A stretch of 64,000 bases of DNA, taken from NCBI GenBank assembly GCA_947378305.1, contig CANCJJ010000012.1, positions 1-64,000 on the forward strand, given 5' to 3'. The position numbers were made by a program, and so were the translations under genes. Below are positions 1-7,340 of the stretch, piece by piece. The DNA comes from Phenylobacterium aquaticum. Lineage in GTDB: Bacteria > Pseudomonadota > Alphaproteobacteria > Caulobacterales > Caulobacteraceae. Position 1 is the stretch's first letter. The number at the start of each line of letters is the position of its first letter. The notes under the pieces are model-generated. The model was not told the origin of the DNA, made no database searches, and worked only from the letters and a program-made list of their open reading frames with translations.

Positions 1-45
1 CGTGCGGCCTTTGTCCGCCACCGAAAGACGGTCTCCAGTCGGTGA
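1..45 (+). CDS. 3' end of an upstream gene, possibly the antitoxin partner of the GNAT protein
   Basis: Only the last 14 codons are in the window, ending with TGA at 43-45. That stop overlaps the GTG start of the next gene as GTGA, a translational-coupling arrangement. In GNAT toxin loci the upstream coupled gene is normally a ribbon-helix-helix (DUF1778) or similar antitoxin. That identity is inferred from context only; the visible tail is basic and has no diagnostic motif. Confidence 0.4.
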   Translation, partial: RAAFVRHRKTVSSR

Positions 46-602
46 GTGCAGGCGAAGCCAGGGCCAAGGCGCTGAACATTATTGAGCCGTTCGATCCTGA
101 GAAACACGACCGGACGGCTTTTTCCTGCGGCATTGAGCAAGTCGACAACTTTTTCAAGAAGACGGCCAACAAGCTGTCGAAATCCGGCAATCTGCGCCTT
201 TGGTTGATGACGGACGCCAAGGGGGGGCTGATCGGCTTCTACGCCATCAATGCCCACAGCGTCGACTATCAGGACCTTCCACCCAGATATGCGCGGACCC
301 GGCCGGGTCACGGCCAAATCCCCGCCGCCTACATCTCGATGATAGGGGTTGACCAGGGCGTCCAGGGGAAGGGCTATGGCGGCGACCTGCTGATCGATTG
401 CCTGGGTCGCCTGGCCCAGGCCAGCCAGGCCCTGGGCGTCGCCGTCGTCATGCTGGACGTTCTGGATTGCGGTGATCCCGAAAAGGTTCAGCGACGCCTT
501 GCCCTCTACCGGGGTTACGGGTTCGAGCCCCTCGCGTCCAATCCCCTGCGCCTGTTCCTGCCCATGGCGACCGTCAGGGCCCTCCTCGACGCGGCCCCCT
601 GA
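42..602 (+). CDS. GNAT-family N-acetyltransferase, TacT-like toxin candidate
   Basis: This 186-aa protein is a GNAT acetyltransferase that would transfer acetyl from acetyl-CoA to an amine. The acetyl-CoA loop is Q108-x-x-G111-x-G113, and a C-terminal Y156-x3-G160-F161 motif matches the catalytic Tyr region of GNAT toxins. The N-terminal 'FSCGIEQVDNFF' and the 'GFYAINAHSV' strand also fit the TacT/AtaT-like group, which inactivates charged tRNAs. It starts with GTG overlapping the stop of the preceding gene by 4 bp, as expected for an antitoxin-toxin pair. Family membership is well supported. The toxin role is inferred from the subfamily look and the coupling; a housekeeping acetyltransferase remains possible. 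Confidence 0.75.
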   Translation: MSAGEARAKALNIIEPFDPEKHDRTAFSCGIEQVDNFFKKTANKLSKSGNLRLWLMTDAKGGLIGFYAINAHSVDYQDLPPRYARTRPGHGQIPAAYISMIGVDQGVQGKGYGGDLLIDCLGRLAQASQALGVAVVMLDVLDCGDPEKVQRRLALYRGYGFEPLASNPLRLFLPMATVRALLDAAP

Positions 603-646
603 CGAAATATCGGCATCCCGGCACTTTTCCGTTGCAGGGCTTAGGT

Positions 647-678
647 TTGAATTCTAGCGTCTTAAACTAGCGTTGAAT
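647..678. repeat. Short direct repeats upstream of the 128-aa gene
   Basis: CTAGCGT occurs at 654-660 and 667-673, flanked by TTGAAT at 647-652 and 673-678. The stretch is AT-rich compared with its surroundings and lies about 80-100 bp before the next start codon. It could be a regulator site or promoter; nothing confirms either. Confidence 0.25.
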
Positions 679-754
679 TATAAAGTTTCTTGCTGGCGAT
701 ATTTTCGCCGGAAATCGCCGAAATCTGATCCATCCAACAGAGGGAGCCTGTCGC

Positions 755-1141
755 ATGAGTTCCGCGCCGCAAAATGAAGTTATCCTGATCGCCCTGAAGC
801 GCGTCGACGCTGTGCCCGACAAACCGTCTGATCTCCTCCTTGGCATTGCCGATGCGACGGGGGGAACCGGGATTGCTGGCCCCTTTGTGACCGTCAAGGT
901 CAGCTATAGCGGCGGAGAGGTGGAACACGATTTCTTCGCCTGCTGGGACGGCAGTCTCCTGAAGAGCTTTCCCCCCGGCGTGCCCATCCGCCTCCTCCAC
1001 GACAATAAGGGGGACGCAGCCAAGGGGATCATGGATCGGACCTTGCAGATCAACCTGCACGAGGCGGTCGGTTCAGGGGCGACCTATGTGGTGATCGAAG
1101 CCGAAGGGCATGAGGCGGTTACGGCGACGGTGGATCTGTAG
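755..1141 (+). CDS. Hypothetical protein, 128 aa
   Basis: I do not recognise this family. The ATG at 755 follows a GGGAG ribosome-binding site about 8 nt upstream, which supports the start. The product has no signal peptide or membrane segment and is rich in alternating hydrophobic residues ('FVTVKVSYSGG', 'YVVIEAEGHEAVTATVDL'), suggesting a small all-beta or beta-sandwich cytoplasmic protein. The N-terminal 'VILIALKRVDAVPDKPSDLLLG' could be a first beta-alpha unit. It lies between a GNAT toxin-like gene and a toxin-antitoxin remnant, so it may belong to an accessory patch. No function is proposed. Confidence 0.6.
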   Translation: MSSAPQNEVILIALKRVDAVPDKPSDLLLGIADATGGTGIAGPFVTVKVSYSGGEVEHDFFACWDGSLLKSFPPGVPIRLLHDNKGDAAKGIMDRTLQINLHEAVGSGATYVVIEAEGHEAVTATVDL

Positions 1142-1146
1142 GGTAG

Positions 1147-1371
1147 GGGGGCTCTCTATGCTATATAAGCGGATCATTACGCCTGATCGGCGGCGGGCGG
1201 CGCGCCTTCCAGAAATACGAGAGCGGGGCGACCCCGCCGAGTGACGCCGCGGTGGGGCTGATCGCGATCCTCGATCGCCATCCCGAGGAGGTTGAAATGC
1301 TCCGGCAGCTGCGGCCGCAACGCAAGTCTGAACCTGGTGTTTCCCGACCCACCCCCGTCACATCATCCTAA
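1147..1371 (+). pseudogene. Remnant of an MqsA/YgiT-type helix-turn-helix antitoxin (C-terminal half)
   Basis: Frame 1 is open from the in-frame TAG at 1144 to TAA at 1369-1371 but has no usable start codon. The translation contains 'LIGGGRRAFQKYESG' followed by 'LIAILDRHPEEVEMLRQL', which matches the C-terminal HTH part of MqsA-like antitoxins (recognition helix, then a 'LLDRHPE' helix). The zinc-binding N-terminal half and any toxin gene are missing. The final ~18 residues after 'RQLRP' look unrelated, suggesting read-through into foreign sequence. Identification rests on motif recall, not a search. A gene with a non-standard start is the alternative. Confidence 0.55.
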
Positions 1372-1386
1372 CGCCCAACCCCAGGG

Positions 1387-1908
1387 TCAGGGCACCGCGC
1401 AAGGCCGCCCTGCCCGTATTTTGAGGTCCGCAAGCAGGCCGGTCAGCCTATGCTCCAGATCGGCCTTGGCGCTGTCATAGTGGTCGTTCCAGGAGGGGGT
1501 TTTCCACGCCCTTGCGGAACGCAAGGCCGGCTCGTCTGCCGCCTCATCGAAGGCGATGATCAGGTCTGCCTGAGCAATGTCGGACGGCATCAACCCGCGC
1601 AGGGGCTCCGAGGCCGGATCAATGCCATCCCTCTTCAGCTTCGCCGCCAGGGTGGCGGAGAGGTGATCCTCCGGGTGGACGCCGCGTGAGGCGACAATCA
1701 CGGACACGCCCTCGGCAGCGGCGCGCTTTCTCAGGGTCTCGCGCGCAATGGCGCTTTTGACGGAGCCTGCCGGGCAGACGAACAGTACCCTGACCGGCGG
1801 GCAGGCGGCGCGCGTCGTCCTCGCCGCCATGGCGAGTCCAGCGCCGAGAAGGAGGGCTCTGCGGTTTGGGTGTGTTGAGTTTTGGCGTGGATAGGGGGCA
1901 GACATCAT
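1387..1908 (-). CDS. Exported low-molecular-weight protein-tyrosine-phosphatase-like protein with an altered P-loop
   Basis: The product is about 173 aa. A twin-arginine-type signal ('NRRALLLGAGLAMAA', about residues 15-29) precedes a LMW-PTPase/ArsC-like domain. The phosphate loop begins at Cys45 ('FVCPAGSVKSAIARE'): it has the C-x5-[R]-S spacing, but the invariant Arg is Lys51 and Ser52 follows. A C-terminal 'WNDHYDSAKADL' sits where the family carries its acidic 'DP' loop, without the canonical Asp-Pro. Catalysis may therefore be altered or lost. I place the start at 1908 because GGAG lies 6 nt upstream; an ATG at 1920 is possible but lacks a site. It could be a periplasmic phosphate, arsenate or sulfur-handling protein. 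Confidence 0.65.
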   Translation of the reverse strand: MMSAPYPRQNSTHPNRRALLLGAGLAMAARTTRAACPPVRVLFVCPAGSVKSAIARETLRKRAAAEGVSVIVASRGVHPEDHLSATLAAKLKRDGIDPASEPLRGLMPSDIAQADLIIAFDEAADEPALRSARAWKTPSWNDHYDSAKADLEHRLTGLLADLKIRAGRPCAVP

Positions 1909-2132
1909 GCGCGTCTCCATAAGGAGTTGCGCGGTGCTTGGGCCGAGGCCTCACCGGGACACCGCTTTATCCCGGACTCACAAGTTTAGGGGGCGTTTGA
2001 GGCGCTGGCAAGGATCAACCGGCGTCCTTGCGCCCGGCCCTTGGTGGGTGCCTTAGGCGGTGGCCGCATGACGCGGCGCAGGTCGGTTCGGGCAAATGCC
2101 TAGGTCTTCCCCGGGCCGTCGTCCGCACGCCC

Positions 2133-2492
2133 TCAGCCATCCCGCCCCAGGGTGAAAACCGGCTGGAAACATCCCAGGATCAGGCGGCTGGGGTCGAAGG
2201 GGGGCTCGCCGGAATTATCCATGCGCGGGTCTTCGTGCATGCGGGCCTCGGCGGCCTCGAAGCTCGCCTTGTCGGGCCAGACCTGCCAGGTGAAGACGAT
2301 CTTTTCCCCGGGCTTGGCGGCGACCGCCTTGCGGAAGTCGGTCTGTTTTCCGTCGGGCACGAAGTCTTCCCAGGACTCGACAATCTCCAGGCAGCCATAG
2401 TCCTTGAAGATCGCCGCCCCGTTTTCGGCCCAGGCCTTGTAGGCGTCCATCCTGTCCTCAGGCACGGGAATGACCAATCCGGCGACATACAT
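2133..2492 (-). CDS. DUF1428 family protein
   Basis: This 119-aa cytoplasmic protein has the hallmarks of DUF1428: N-terminal 'MYVAGLVIPVPEDRMDAY', central 'IVESWEDFVPDGKQTDF' and 'WPDKASFE', and C-terminal 'DPSRLILGCFQPVF'. The family adopts a dimeric ferredoxin-like (alpha/beta barrel) fold and has no established reaction. The start at 2492 fits the conserved N-terminus and has GGGAG about 9 nt upstream; a 19-codon extension to 2549 is open but not conserved-looking. It is followed on the other side by the Lrp gene in the same direction, with about 80 bp between them. Confidence 0.85.
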   Translation of the reverse strand: MYVAGLVIPVPEDRMDAYKAWAENGAAIFKDYGCLEIVESWEDFVPDGKQTDFRKAVAAKPGEKIVFTWQVWPDKASFEAAEARMHEDPRMDNSGEPPFDPSRLILGCFQPVFTLGRDG

Positions 2493-2573
2493 GCGTGAGA
2501 CTCCCGTCAAAGGTTTGCCATGTCCTGGCGATGGCGGACAGATTGCCACGGCGGGCGCGTCTGTCGAGCCCGT

Positions 2574-3035
2574 TCAGCCCCGCCCGACCGGATAGCCGGT
2601 CATCCGCTTGATCCGGCGCAGGACGAAGCTGGTATGCATGGCCGACACGCCGGGCAGGCGGGCCAGACAATTGCGGTGGAGGGTGTCAAACTGCTCCAGG
2701 TCAGAGGCGGCAACCCGCAGGAGATAGTCGGCCTGGCCGGACATGAGGTGGCATTCGAGTATGTCGTCAAAGCCTCCGACGGCGGTTTCGAAAGTGTCCA
2801 TGGCCTCGCGGTTCTGGCTGGTCAGGGTGATTTCGACCAGGACCTCGACGGCAAGCCCCAGCCTGTGCGGATCGAGCCGGGCGACATAGCCCTCGATCAC
2901 CCCTCGCTCTTCCAGGGCCCGCACGCGCCTGTGGCAGGCCGAGGGCGAGACCATGACCGCTTCGGCGAGTTCCGCCATGGGGCGCGACGAATCCTTCTGC
3001 AGGGCGTCAAGAATGGCGCGGTCAGTCTTGTCCAT
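2574..3035 (-). CDS. Lrp/AsnC family transcriptional regulator
   Basis: This 153-aa protein has an N-terminal winged HTH ('MDKTDRAILDALQKDSSRPM', recognition helix near 'VSPSACHRRVRALEERGVI') and a C-terminal RAM/AsnC ligand-binding domain from about residue 60 ('VEVLVEITLTSQ', 'CHLMSGQADYLLRV'). It is transcribed away from alanine dehydrogenase across a 136-bp gap. This is the usual arrangement for an Lrp-type activator of ald that responds to alanine or another amino acid; that role is inferred from the arrangement. Confidence 0.92.
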   Translation of the reverse strand: MDKTDRAILDALQKDSSRPMAELAEAVMVSPSACHRRVRALEERGVIEGYVARLDPHRLGLAVEVLVEITLTSQNREAMDTFETAVGGFDDILECHLMSGQADYLLRVAASDLEQFDTLHRNCLARLPGVSAMHTSFVLRRIKRMTGYPVGRG

Positions 3036-3171
3036 GGTGAATTTTCCCGCTGAATAACAAAAAACAAGAAATAATCGCCATTTTGTCCGCCATCAAGGCC
3101 GCAGATCGGCGAGACCTTTCAGGTGAGGGGGCGTAATTTCTCAGGACGACATTCCCTGCAGGAGACCTCCC
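3036..3171. promoter_or_regulatory. Divergent Lrp/ald intergenic control region
   Basis: The 136-bp gap between the divergent regulator and ald holds an AT-rich run at about 3050-3085 in an otherwise GC-rich sequence. Lrp-family proteins bind such flexible AT-rich sites. No perfect dyad is visible, so exact operators cannot be assigned. The ald ribosome-binding site (GGAG, about 3161-3164) lies at the right end. Confidence 0.4.
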
Positions 3172-4287
3172 ATGCGTGTTGGTACCGTCCGTGAAATCAA
3201 GAACCACGAATACCGCGTTGGCCTGACGCCGGAGAGCGCGCGGGAGCTGGTCGCCCATGGCCATGAGGTCTGGGTCGAAACCGGGGCCGGACTGGGGATC
3301 GGGGCTTCGGACGCGGCCTATTCGGCGGCCGGGGCCAGGGTCCAGCCGGATGCCGCGTCGATTTTTGCGGCCTGCGACATGATCGTCAAGGTCAAGGAAC
3401 CCCAGGCGGTCGAGCGCGCCATGCTGCGCAAGGGACAGGTGCTCTATACCTATCTCCACCTCGCGCCCGATCCGGAGCAGACTCAGGACCTCCTGGCCTC
3501 AGGCGTTACCGCCATTGCCTATGAAACCGTGACCGGCGCCGGACACTCCCTGCCCCTGTTGAAGCCCATGAGCCAGGTGGCGGGGCGCATGGCCATCCAG
3601 GCTGGAGCCACGGCTCTGGAAAAGGCCCATGGCGGTCGCGGCGTGCTTCTGGGCGGCGTCCCGGGGGTTCTTCCCGGCAAGGTGGTGGTCATTGGCGGCG
3701 GCGTGGTGGGCTTCAATGCGGCCCAGATGGCTGTGGGCATGGGGGCGGATGTCACGCTTCTGGATCGTGACCCGGACGTGCTGGAATGGCTGGACAACCA
3801 CTTCGAGGGACGGGCCCGGACAGTCTATTCCGGCAAGGCAGCGCTTGCAGACCTGGTGGCCGGGGCGGACCTGGTCATTGGCGCAGTCCTGATCCCGGGG
3901 GCGGCGGCCCCCAAGCTGGTGACCCGGGACATGCTGGCCACCATGAAGCCCGGCGCGGTCCTGGTCGACGTGGCCATTGACCAGGGCGGCTGTTTCGAGA
4001 CCAGCCATGCCACCACCCATGCCGATCCGACCTTCATCGTTGATGGCATTGTTCATTACTGTGTTGCCAACATGCCCGGTGCCGTGGCCCGGACCAGCAC
4101 CTATGCCCTGAACAATGTGACCCTGCCCCACGCCCTGCGCATGGCGGACCTTGGCTGGAAGGGGGCCTTGAGGGCGGACCCGCATCTCGCCGCAGGGCTC
4201 AATATCCATGAGGGGCAGGTGACCTATGAGGCGGTCGCCAAGGCCCTGGGGCATGCCCATGTGCCGGTGGAGGGGTTGCTCGCCTGA
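3172..4287 (+). CDS. ald: Alanine dehydrogenase
   Basis: This 371-aa enzyme would catalyse reversible NAD-dependent oxidative deamination of L-alanine to pyruvate and ammonium. Family signatures are the N-terminal '[14 protein letters not shown]' (substrate-binding Arg and Lys), the active-site His region 'YTYLHLAPD' near residue 95, the Rossmann loop '[14 protein letters not shown]' near 170, and '[15 protein letters not shown]' with the catalytic Asp near 268. Length matches the usual ~370 aa. The start is preceded by GGAG at 8 nt. It is divergent from an Lrp/AsnC regulator that probably controls it. Confidence 0.96.
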   Translation: MRVGTVREIKNHEYRVGLTPESARELVAHGHEVWVETGAGLGIGASDAAYSAAGARVQPDAASIFAACDMIVKVKEPQAVERAMLRKGQVLYTYLHLAPDPEQTQDLLASGVTAIAYETVTGAGHSLPLLKPMSQVAGRMAIQAGATALEKAHGGRGVLLGGVPGVLPGKVVVIGGGVVGFNAAQMAVGMGADVTLLDRDPDVLEWLDNHFEGRARTVYSGKAALADLVAGADLVIGAVLIPGAAAPKLVTRDMLATMKPGAVLVDVAIDQGGCFETSHATTHADPTFIVDGIVHYCVANMPGAVARTSTYALNNVTLPHALRMADLGWKGALRADPHLAAGLNIHEGQVTYEAVAKALGHAHVPVEGLLA

Positions 4288-4290
4288 GGT

Positions 4291-4365
4291 CTAGCCGAAG
4301 AAAACGGCCAGAACTCCTGTCACCAACTGTATGGCGCCCAGGGCAAGCCACAAGATTTTGTCCAT
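4291..4365 (-). CDS. Putative 24-aa single-pass membrane microprotein
   Basis: A 24-codon frame encodes Met-Asp-Lys-Ile followed by an almost wholly hydrophobic segment ('LWLALGAIQLVTGVLAVFFG'). A strong GGGAGG ribosome-binding site sits about 6 nt before the ATG. Good SD spacing together with a complete transmembrane-like segment argues for a real microprotein. It lies on the strand opposite ald, 3 bp beyond the ald stop. No family is recognised; coding status needs expression or conservation evidence. Confidence 0.45.
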   Translation of the reverse strand: MDKILWLALGAIQLVTGVLAVFFG

Positions 4366-4665
4366 TGAGTCCCTCCCTGTCCGCGTGTTGCCTTCACTGA
4401 CCCTGAGGGTCGGGAAGGGAAGCGCATAGGACCGGATCGGACATTTCGATCCACTTTTCGGTACAGGCAGAGATTTTGATCTGGAGCAAACCTGGACCCC
4501 AGAGCCCTTTCGCCGCGCCCGCCACGTGCGCGGTTGGGCGTTTTCCGGCAAGATCCATCACCCAGCCTGCCTTATTTCAGACAATTAACTTCAATAATGA
4601 TTGACAATAGTCGGGTCGGGAAACATCGTTTTCCCCATCATTTGCCTGATCCGAAAGGAAGTTCC
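4366..4665. other. Non-coding gap with a possible promoter for the secreted Cys-rich protein
   Basis: No conserved gene is seen here. A TTGACA hexamer at 4601-4606 is the best -35 candidate for the following gene, but no convincing -10 lies at normal spacing (CATCGT at about 4624 is weak). The AAAGGAAG ribosome-binding site of the next gene is at about 4654-4661. Confidence 0.3.
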
Positions 4666-4908
4666 ATGAAACGCTCCCTCTACCTCGCCGCTGTCCTGGC
4701 CCTGAGCGCACCCGTGCTGAGCGCGCCGGCCCTGGCCCATGCCGAACCCAGCAAGGCGGCCTGCATTGCTGATGCCAAGGTTGTCTGTAAGTCCGAAATG
4801 GCGACCTTCAACAAGACGGCCGTCCAGGCCTGCCTGGCAAAGAATGTCGACAAGGTCTCGCCCGACTGCCGGGCCTTCATGAAGGCGAACCCGAACCCCA
4901 AGGGCTAG
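4666..4908 (+). CDS. Small secreted cysteine-rich-repeat protein
   Basis: The 80-aa product has a Sec signal peptide (MKRSLY, then a hydrophobic core, with likely cleavage after 'ALAHA' near residue 26), leaving about 54 mature residues with exactly four cysteines (C33, C41, C56, C68). The pattern C-x7-C, then 'ACL...N...SPDC', resembles a single cysteine-rich repeat of the PF00839 type, probably with two disulfides in the periplasm. I choose the ATG at 4666 because of the AAAGGAAG site and the signal peptide; a longer upstream frame lacks both. Function unknown. Confidence 0.7.
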   Translation: MKRSLYLAAVLALSAPVLSAPALAHAEPSKAACIADAKVVCKSEMATFNKTAVQACLAKNVDKVSPDCRAFMKANPNPKG

Positions 4909-4934
4909 GTGGAGTCTAGATCGGGGGCTGTTGC

Positions 4935-5486
4935 TCAGTCCCCGATCCTCTTGCCCATGCGGATCAAGGGAACGGTGATCCCATTGACCTTGTCTCCCAC
5001 CGTTTCGATGGGCGTGTATCCAGAGGCACTGTAGAGGGGCTCGCCGCTCAGGGTGGCCATGAGTTCCGCCCGGTCAAATCCGGCGTGTGCCGCAGCCGTT
5101 TCACATGTCTTCAGGATGAGCCGTCCAATCCCGCGCCGGACAAAGTCCGGGTGGGTATACATGGCCCGGATTCGGGCCGGGTCCTGCCCCGGGATCAATT
5201 GCCTGGCATCCCGCTGGTCAGCACTATGGTCGCCCCCATAAAGCGTGGCGCGATAGCTCCAGCCGCCACACCCCGCCATTCGACCCTCCAGCCAGGCGAT
5301 GACATAGGTCCCGTCGGCGATGAGTTGTGTATCCAGGCCCATGACAGCGTGGCTGGCCGTCACCTGGTCTTGCGTGAGAAAGCCCGCCTGAAGCTGATTG
5401 ATGGCGCGCATCATCAGGTCGCGAATGCCTGGAATGTCGTCAGGTCCGGCCCGGGTGATCAGGGGCGATGTTGCGGAATCGAGCAT
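4935..5486 (-). CDS. GNAT family N-acetyltransferase
   Basis: This 183-aa cytoplasmic acetyltransferase has N-terminal 'ITRAGPDDIPGIRDLM', a central 'YVIAWLEGRMAGCGGW' strand pair, and the acetyl-CoA motif 'VRRGIGRLIL' (R-x-x-G-I-G) near residues 117-126, ending with 'LYSASGYTPIE'. The 'AMYTHPDFVRRGIGR' stretch is typical of stand-alone GNATs in alphaproteobacteria. The substrate cannot be inferred. The ribosome-binding site is weak. It runs in the same direction as aceA, but the aceA terminator separates the two. Confidence 0.85.
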   Translation of the reverse strand: MLDSATSPLITRAGPDDIPGIRDLMMRAINQLQAGFLTQDQVTASHAVMGLDTQLIADGTYVIAWLEGRMAGCGGWSYRATLYGGDHSADQRDARQLIPGQDPARIRAMYTHPDFVRRGIGRLILKTCETAAAHAGFDRAELMATLSGEPLYSASGYTPIETVGDKVNGITVPLIRMGKRIGD

Positions 5487-5524
5487 GGCTTGACTCTAGT
5501 CCGGCCTTACCTCGGAAGTCAGCC

Positions 5525-5560
5525 AAAGAAAAACGGCCCGGAGCGCAAACCCCGGGCCGT
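5525..5560 (-). terminator. Rho-independent terminator of aceA
   Basis: On the minus strand a 9-bp perfect stem (ACGGCCCGG / CCGGGCCGT, arms at 5552-5560 and 5533-5541) with a 10-nt loop is followed by TTTTCTTT. It lies about 35 bp beyond the aceA stop. Confidence 0.85.
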
Positions 5561-5593
5561 ATTGTGGTTCAGATGCGCTGGAGAGAACGCAGC

Positions 5594-7186
5594 CTAGCCA
5601 AACTGGTTCATGGTGTTGTGCGCGCCGCCCGCCTTCAGGGCCGCCTCGCCGGCGAAATATTCCTTGTGATCGTCGCCAATGTCCGAGCCGGACATGTTCT
5701 GGTGCTTCACGCAGGCAATACCCTGGCGGATTTCCTGGCGCTGGACATTGAGCACATAGCCCAGCATGCCCTGGCTTCCGAAATATTCCTTGGCCAGGTT
5801 GTCTGTCGACAGGGCCGCCGTGTGATAGGTCGGCAGGGTGATCAGGTGGTGGAATATGCCCGCCCGCTTTGCGCCATCGGCCTGGAAGGTCCGGATACGC
5901 TCATCGGCCTCGGCCGCCAGATCCGTGGTGTCATAGTCCACGCTCATAAGGCCATTGCGATCATATTTCGAGACGTCCTTGCCGGCTGATTTCCACGCAT
6001 CATAGACCTGCTGGCGGAAGTTCAGGGTCCAGTTGAAGGACGGCGAATTGTTGTAGACCAGCTTGGCATTCGGGAAGACCTCGCGAACGCGGTCCATCAT
6101 GCCGGCAATCTGCTCCACATGGGGCTTTTCGGTTTCGATCCAGAGCAGGTCGGCCCCGTTTTGCAGGGAGGTGATGGAATCCAGCACGCAGCGGTCCTCG
6201 CCGGATCCGGCGCGGAACTGGAACAGATTGCTGGGCAGGCGCTTCGGCCGCAGCAGCTTGCCGTCGCGGTTCAGAACGACATCGCCATTGCTCAGGTCGG
6301 CGGGGGAGATTTCCTCGCAGTCCAGGAAGCTGTTGTACTGGTCGCCCAGGTCGCCAGGCGTATGGCTGACGGCGATCTGCTTGGTCAGGCCAGCGCCCAG
6401 GGAGTCTGTGCGGGTGACGATGATGCCGTCTTCAACACCCAGTTCCAGGAAGGCGTAGCGGCAGGCCCGGACCTTGGCGAGGAAGTCGTCGTGGGGCACG
6501 GTCACCTTGCCGTCCTGGTGACCGCACTGCTTTTCGTCGGACACCTGGTTTTCGATCTGCAGGGCGCAGGCCCCGGCTTCGATCATCTTCTTGGCCAGCA
6601 GGTAGGTGGCTTCCGCATTCCCGAAACCGGCGTCGATGTCGGCGATCACCGGAACGACGTGGGTCTGGTAATTGTCGGCAGCGGCCAGGAGGGCCTTTTC
6701 CTTGGCGGTGTCGCCAGCTTCACGGGCCGCATCAATATCCCGGAACAGGCCGCCCAACTCGCGGGCATCGGCCTGACGCAGGAAGGTATAGAGCTCTTCG
6801 ATCAGGGCCGGGACGGAGGTCTTTTCGTGCATGGACTGGTCGGGCAGGGGACCAAACTCGGAACGCAGGGCAGCAACCATCCAGCCGGACAGGTAGAGAT
6901 AGCGGCCGTCGGTATTGCCGAAATGCTTCTTTATGGAGATCAGCTTCTGCTGGCCGATAAAGCCATGCCAGCAGCCGAGGGACTGGGTGTAATTGGCCGA
7001 GTCCGCATCATAGGCCGCCATGTCCTTGCGCATGATGGCAGCGGTATAGCGCGCAATGTCCAGGCCCGTGCGGAACCGGTTCTGCAAGCGCATGCGCGCC
7101 ACGGATTCGGGATTGATGCCATCCCAGGGACCGTTCTTGCTTTTGATGAGCTGGTCGACCTGATGGATATGGTCTTGATAGGACAT
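5594..7186 (-). CDS. aceA: Isocitrate lyase
   Basis: This 530-aa enzyme of the glyoxylate shunt would cleave isocitrate to succinate and glyoxylate. The active-site motif is K-Q-C-G-H with Cys221, and 'IADIDAGFGN' (Mg binding) and 'NNSPSFNW' are present. The KQCGH variant and ~530-aa length match the Pseudomonas-type class rather than the ~430-aa E. coli form. The start at 7186 (Met-Ser-Tyr) is chosen because GAGGTAG precedes it; an 18-codon extension is open but unsupported. It is divergent from a ScfR/RamB-like regulator and ends at a strong terminator. Its presence implies growth on acetate, fatty acids or other acetyl-CoA-yielding compounds. Confidence 0.97.
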   Translation of the reverse strand: MSYQDHIHQVDQLIKSKNGPWDGINPESVARMRLQNRFRTGLDIARYTAAIMRKDMAAYDADSANYTQSLGCWHGFIGQQKLISIKKHFGNTDGRYLYLSGWMVAALRSEFGPLPDQSMHEKTSVPALIEELYTFLRQADARELGGLFRDIDAAREAGDTAKEKALLAAADNYQTHVVPVIADIDAGFGNAEATYLLAKKMIEAGACALQIENQVSDEKQCGHQDGKVTVPHDDFLAKVRACRYAFLELGVEDGIIVTRTDSLGAGLTKQIAVSHTPGDLGDQYNSFLDCEEISPADLSNGDVVLNRDGKLLRPKRLPSNLFQFRAGSGEDRCVLDSITSLQNGADLLWIETEKPHVEQIAGMMDRVREVFPNAKLVYNNSPSFNWTLNFRQQVYDAWKSAGKDVSKYDRNGLMSVDYDTTDLAAEADERIRTFQADGAKRAGIFHHLITLPTYHTAALSTDNLAKEYFGSQGMLGYVLNVQRQEIRQGIACVKHQNMSGSDIGDDHKEYFAGEAALKAGGAHNTMNQFG

Positions 7187-7279
7187 GGGCTCTACCTCGG
7201 TATGCCAGGGAAACGGAGCGGGTGACCTAGAGGACGCCAACAGCCATGTGGAGTCTGCCTGAAGTGCAGCTGTCAGGCT

Positions 7280-7298
7280 TTACAAGATTTCTCTGTAA
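7280..7298. promoter_or_regulatory. Candidate ScfR/RamB operator between aceA and its regulator
   Basis: TTACA at 7280-7284 and TGTAA at 7294-7298 form an inverted repeat with a 9-bp spacer, about midway in the 154-bp divergent gap. RamB-type regulators bind in such gaps upstream of glyoxylate-shunt genes; binding to this site is inferred. Confidence 0.35.
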
Positions 7299-7340
7299 TG
7301 ATGTAAGGACAAGACAAACCCGGCCGGAGCCCGTGACGCC

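Noticed and set aside
1954-1975. Hairpin CCGGGA/TCCCGG as terminator or tRNA-like structure
   Set aside because: Six-base stem without T-run, and no cloverleaf could be drawn in 1921-2132.
4534-4665. Longer start for the Cys-rich secreted protein
   Set aside because: The extension destroys the signal peptide and lacks a ribosome site; ATG 4666 has AAAGGAAG upstream.
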